From contig JALVEG010000591.1 of the NCBI GenBank assembly GCA_027031145.1, positions 1 through 6,966 of the forward strand: DNA of 6,966 nt, in the 5' to 3' direction. Positions 5,972 through 6,966 of this stretch are shown here, piece by piece (within the stretch, counting starts at the first letter, position 1; every line of letters begins with the position of its first letter). The DNA comes from Saprospiraceae bacterium. GTDB taxonomy: Bacteria; Bacteroidota; Bacteroidia; Chitinophagales; Saprospiraceae. The position numbers were made by a program, and so were the translations under genes. The notes under the pieces were generated by a model, which saw only the letters and a program-made list of their open reading frames with translations, did not search any database and had not been told where the DNA came from.

Positions 5972-6002
5972 AATTTGATATATACTATTTCCTAAATACA
6001 GA

Positions 6003-6966
6003 TTAAAACCTATACCTGTATCCCAGTTTAATACCATAATTGAAATACCTCTGTTTCAATGGGTATTCGTCAGTTGTAATATCCTGCAAATTGTATTTGA
6101 AATTGGGTTCAAAAAAGAATAGTTTCTTCCTGACAGGGAATAGTATTTTCATTCCTGCAATGAAACTAATTCCTGACTGGTTTTTAAATATATTTTTTTC
6201 TTCGGATAAATCAACAGGAAATCCTTCTGTTCCAATTATTTGACCATGTTTCAATAATAAAAGATTGTAACTCAAACCGGAATTAAGTTCAACGGAAATA
6301 TTATTTATATCAAAATGATACCCTAAAATAATCGGAATCTCAATAAATGAATAATAATTGTAAATGACTTTATCCCATGTGATATGTTTGACAACTTCTT
6401 TTTGCCCTCTCAGATAAGATATGGTGCCATCACCGTTTTGTACCTCTTTTGTTACACCTTCATTTTCTTTATAAATGTCTATTGAATCGACATCTTTAAA
6501 TCTCTCATCTATTTGAGTAAAATGTATTCCACTTGTTATAAAAAATCCTGAAATGTGGTTTAGATTAAAATCGAAATTTGAATTAAAAGCTTCAAGATAG
6601 CTTTCCGTTGCAATTCTTTTATCCAGATATGCATTGAAATCTCCGGTTTTTGCTTTTAGATCTTTATTAACCAAAGCAAATCCCAGGCTGAAGTCCATTG
6701 AATTCGACCAACGATCAACTTTTTCTACAGGTTTTCTATCAAAATAATCTGCAAATGCTCCTTGATAGATAATTTCTTCTGGAATATAAATTAAATTAAA
6801 TTTATTAGGAATTGAAGATATGACTATCAACTCTAATGGTTTTTTCTCGATGATAACAGGTTTTTCTTCAATGCTATCCGGTGTATTTTCTCCTTCCTTA
6901 ATATCCGGTGAAATTAAAACAGATGTTGTTTCATCTTGTAACTTCTCCTTGTTATGTGTTGTTGCA
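6003..6966 (-). CDS. Outer-membrane beta-barrel protein, N-terminus outside window
   Basis: The minus-strand frame is open to the window edge, giving 320 visible residues; the TTG at 6830 is a codon within the gene, not the start. The first 45 or so residues are acidic, Lys- and Pro-rich and without hydrophobic segments (for example SIEEKPVIIEKKP), as in a disordered linker. From about residue 68 the protein alternates aromatic and polar residues, with FIEIPIILGYHFDI and SGISFIAGMKILFPV, and it ends GIKLGYRYRF with a C-terminal Phe, the barrel insertion signal. This fits the PorT-like 'outer membrane protein beta-barrel' families of Bacteroidota. Some family members join the barrel to an N-terminal membrane or anti-sigma-like part by such a linker; whether this one does cannot be seen. 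Its ligand and role are unknown. Repeat B follows its stop. Confidence 0.8.
   Translation of the reverse strand, partial: ATTHNKEKLQDETTSVLISPDIKEGENTPDSIEEKPVIIEKKPLELIVISSIPNKFNLIYIPEEIIYQGAFADYFDRKPVEKVDRWSNSMDFSLGFALVNKDLKAKTGDFNAYLDKRIATESYLEAFNSNFDFNLNHISGFFITSGIHFTQIDERFKDVDSIDIYKENEGVTKEVQNGDGTISYLRGQKEVVKHITWDKVIYNYYSFIEIPIILGYHFDINNISVELNSGLSYNLLLLKHGQIIGTEGFPVDLSEEKNIFKNQSGISFIAGMKILFPVRKKLFFFEPNFKYNLQDITTDEYPLKQRYFNYGIKLGYRYRF

Noticed and set aside
6828..6830. TTG as the start codon of the outer-membrane protein
   Set aside because: The same frame stays open to the window edge with plausible charged protein sequence, so the true start is outside the window.

Overview
This is an AT-rich, gene-dense window that reads as chromosome from a member of the Bacteroidota. 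The evidence is the Lnb/DUF4105 protein, the C-terminal-aromatic outer-membrane barrel, the small type II lipoprotein, start sites without clear Shine-Dalgarno sequences, and several -7 boxes of the Bacteroidota form TAnnTTTG. I cannot assign a genus.

Layout. The left edge carries the 3' end of a plus-strand Rpn/PD-(D/E)XK-type nuclease (mobile-element-related) gene, with a perfect 12-bp triplet repeat in its tail (2-217). Every other gene is on the minus strand, read from right to left: an outer-membrane beta-barrel protein cut off by the right edge (6003-6966); a small lipoprotein (5121-5549) with its own terminator; methylmalonyl-CoA epimerase (4621-5022) and a TauE/SafE permease (3855-4619) separated by one base; hemW, the radical-SAM heme chaperone (2577-3698); an Lnb-type lipoprotein N-acyltransferase (1228-2442); and a diacylglycerol-kinase-family lipid kinase (237-1175).

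How the genes fit together. The Lnb homologue and the lipid kinase are probably co-transcribed and both concern membrane lipids: Lnb would finish N-acylation of lipoproteins such as the one at 5121-5549, and the kinase would phosphorylate a lipid alcohol such as diacylglycerol. Epimerase and permease look translationally coupled. HemW has the best promoter in the window, placed so close to the ATG that the mRNA may be leaderless.

The least explained structure is a pair of about 100-bp palindromic elements (3749-3850 and 5867-5971). They are about 90% alike, lie in opposite orientation, and each sits just downstream of a minus-strand stop codon. Near the second copy are a strong 10-bp hairpin and a terminator-like hairpin. 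I see no complete new defence or mobile system here; the repeat pair and the Lnb-lipid kinase pairing are the best leads.
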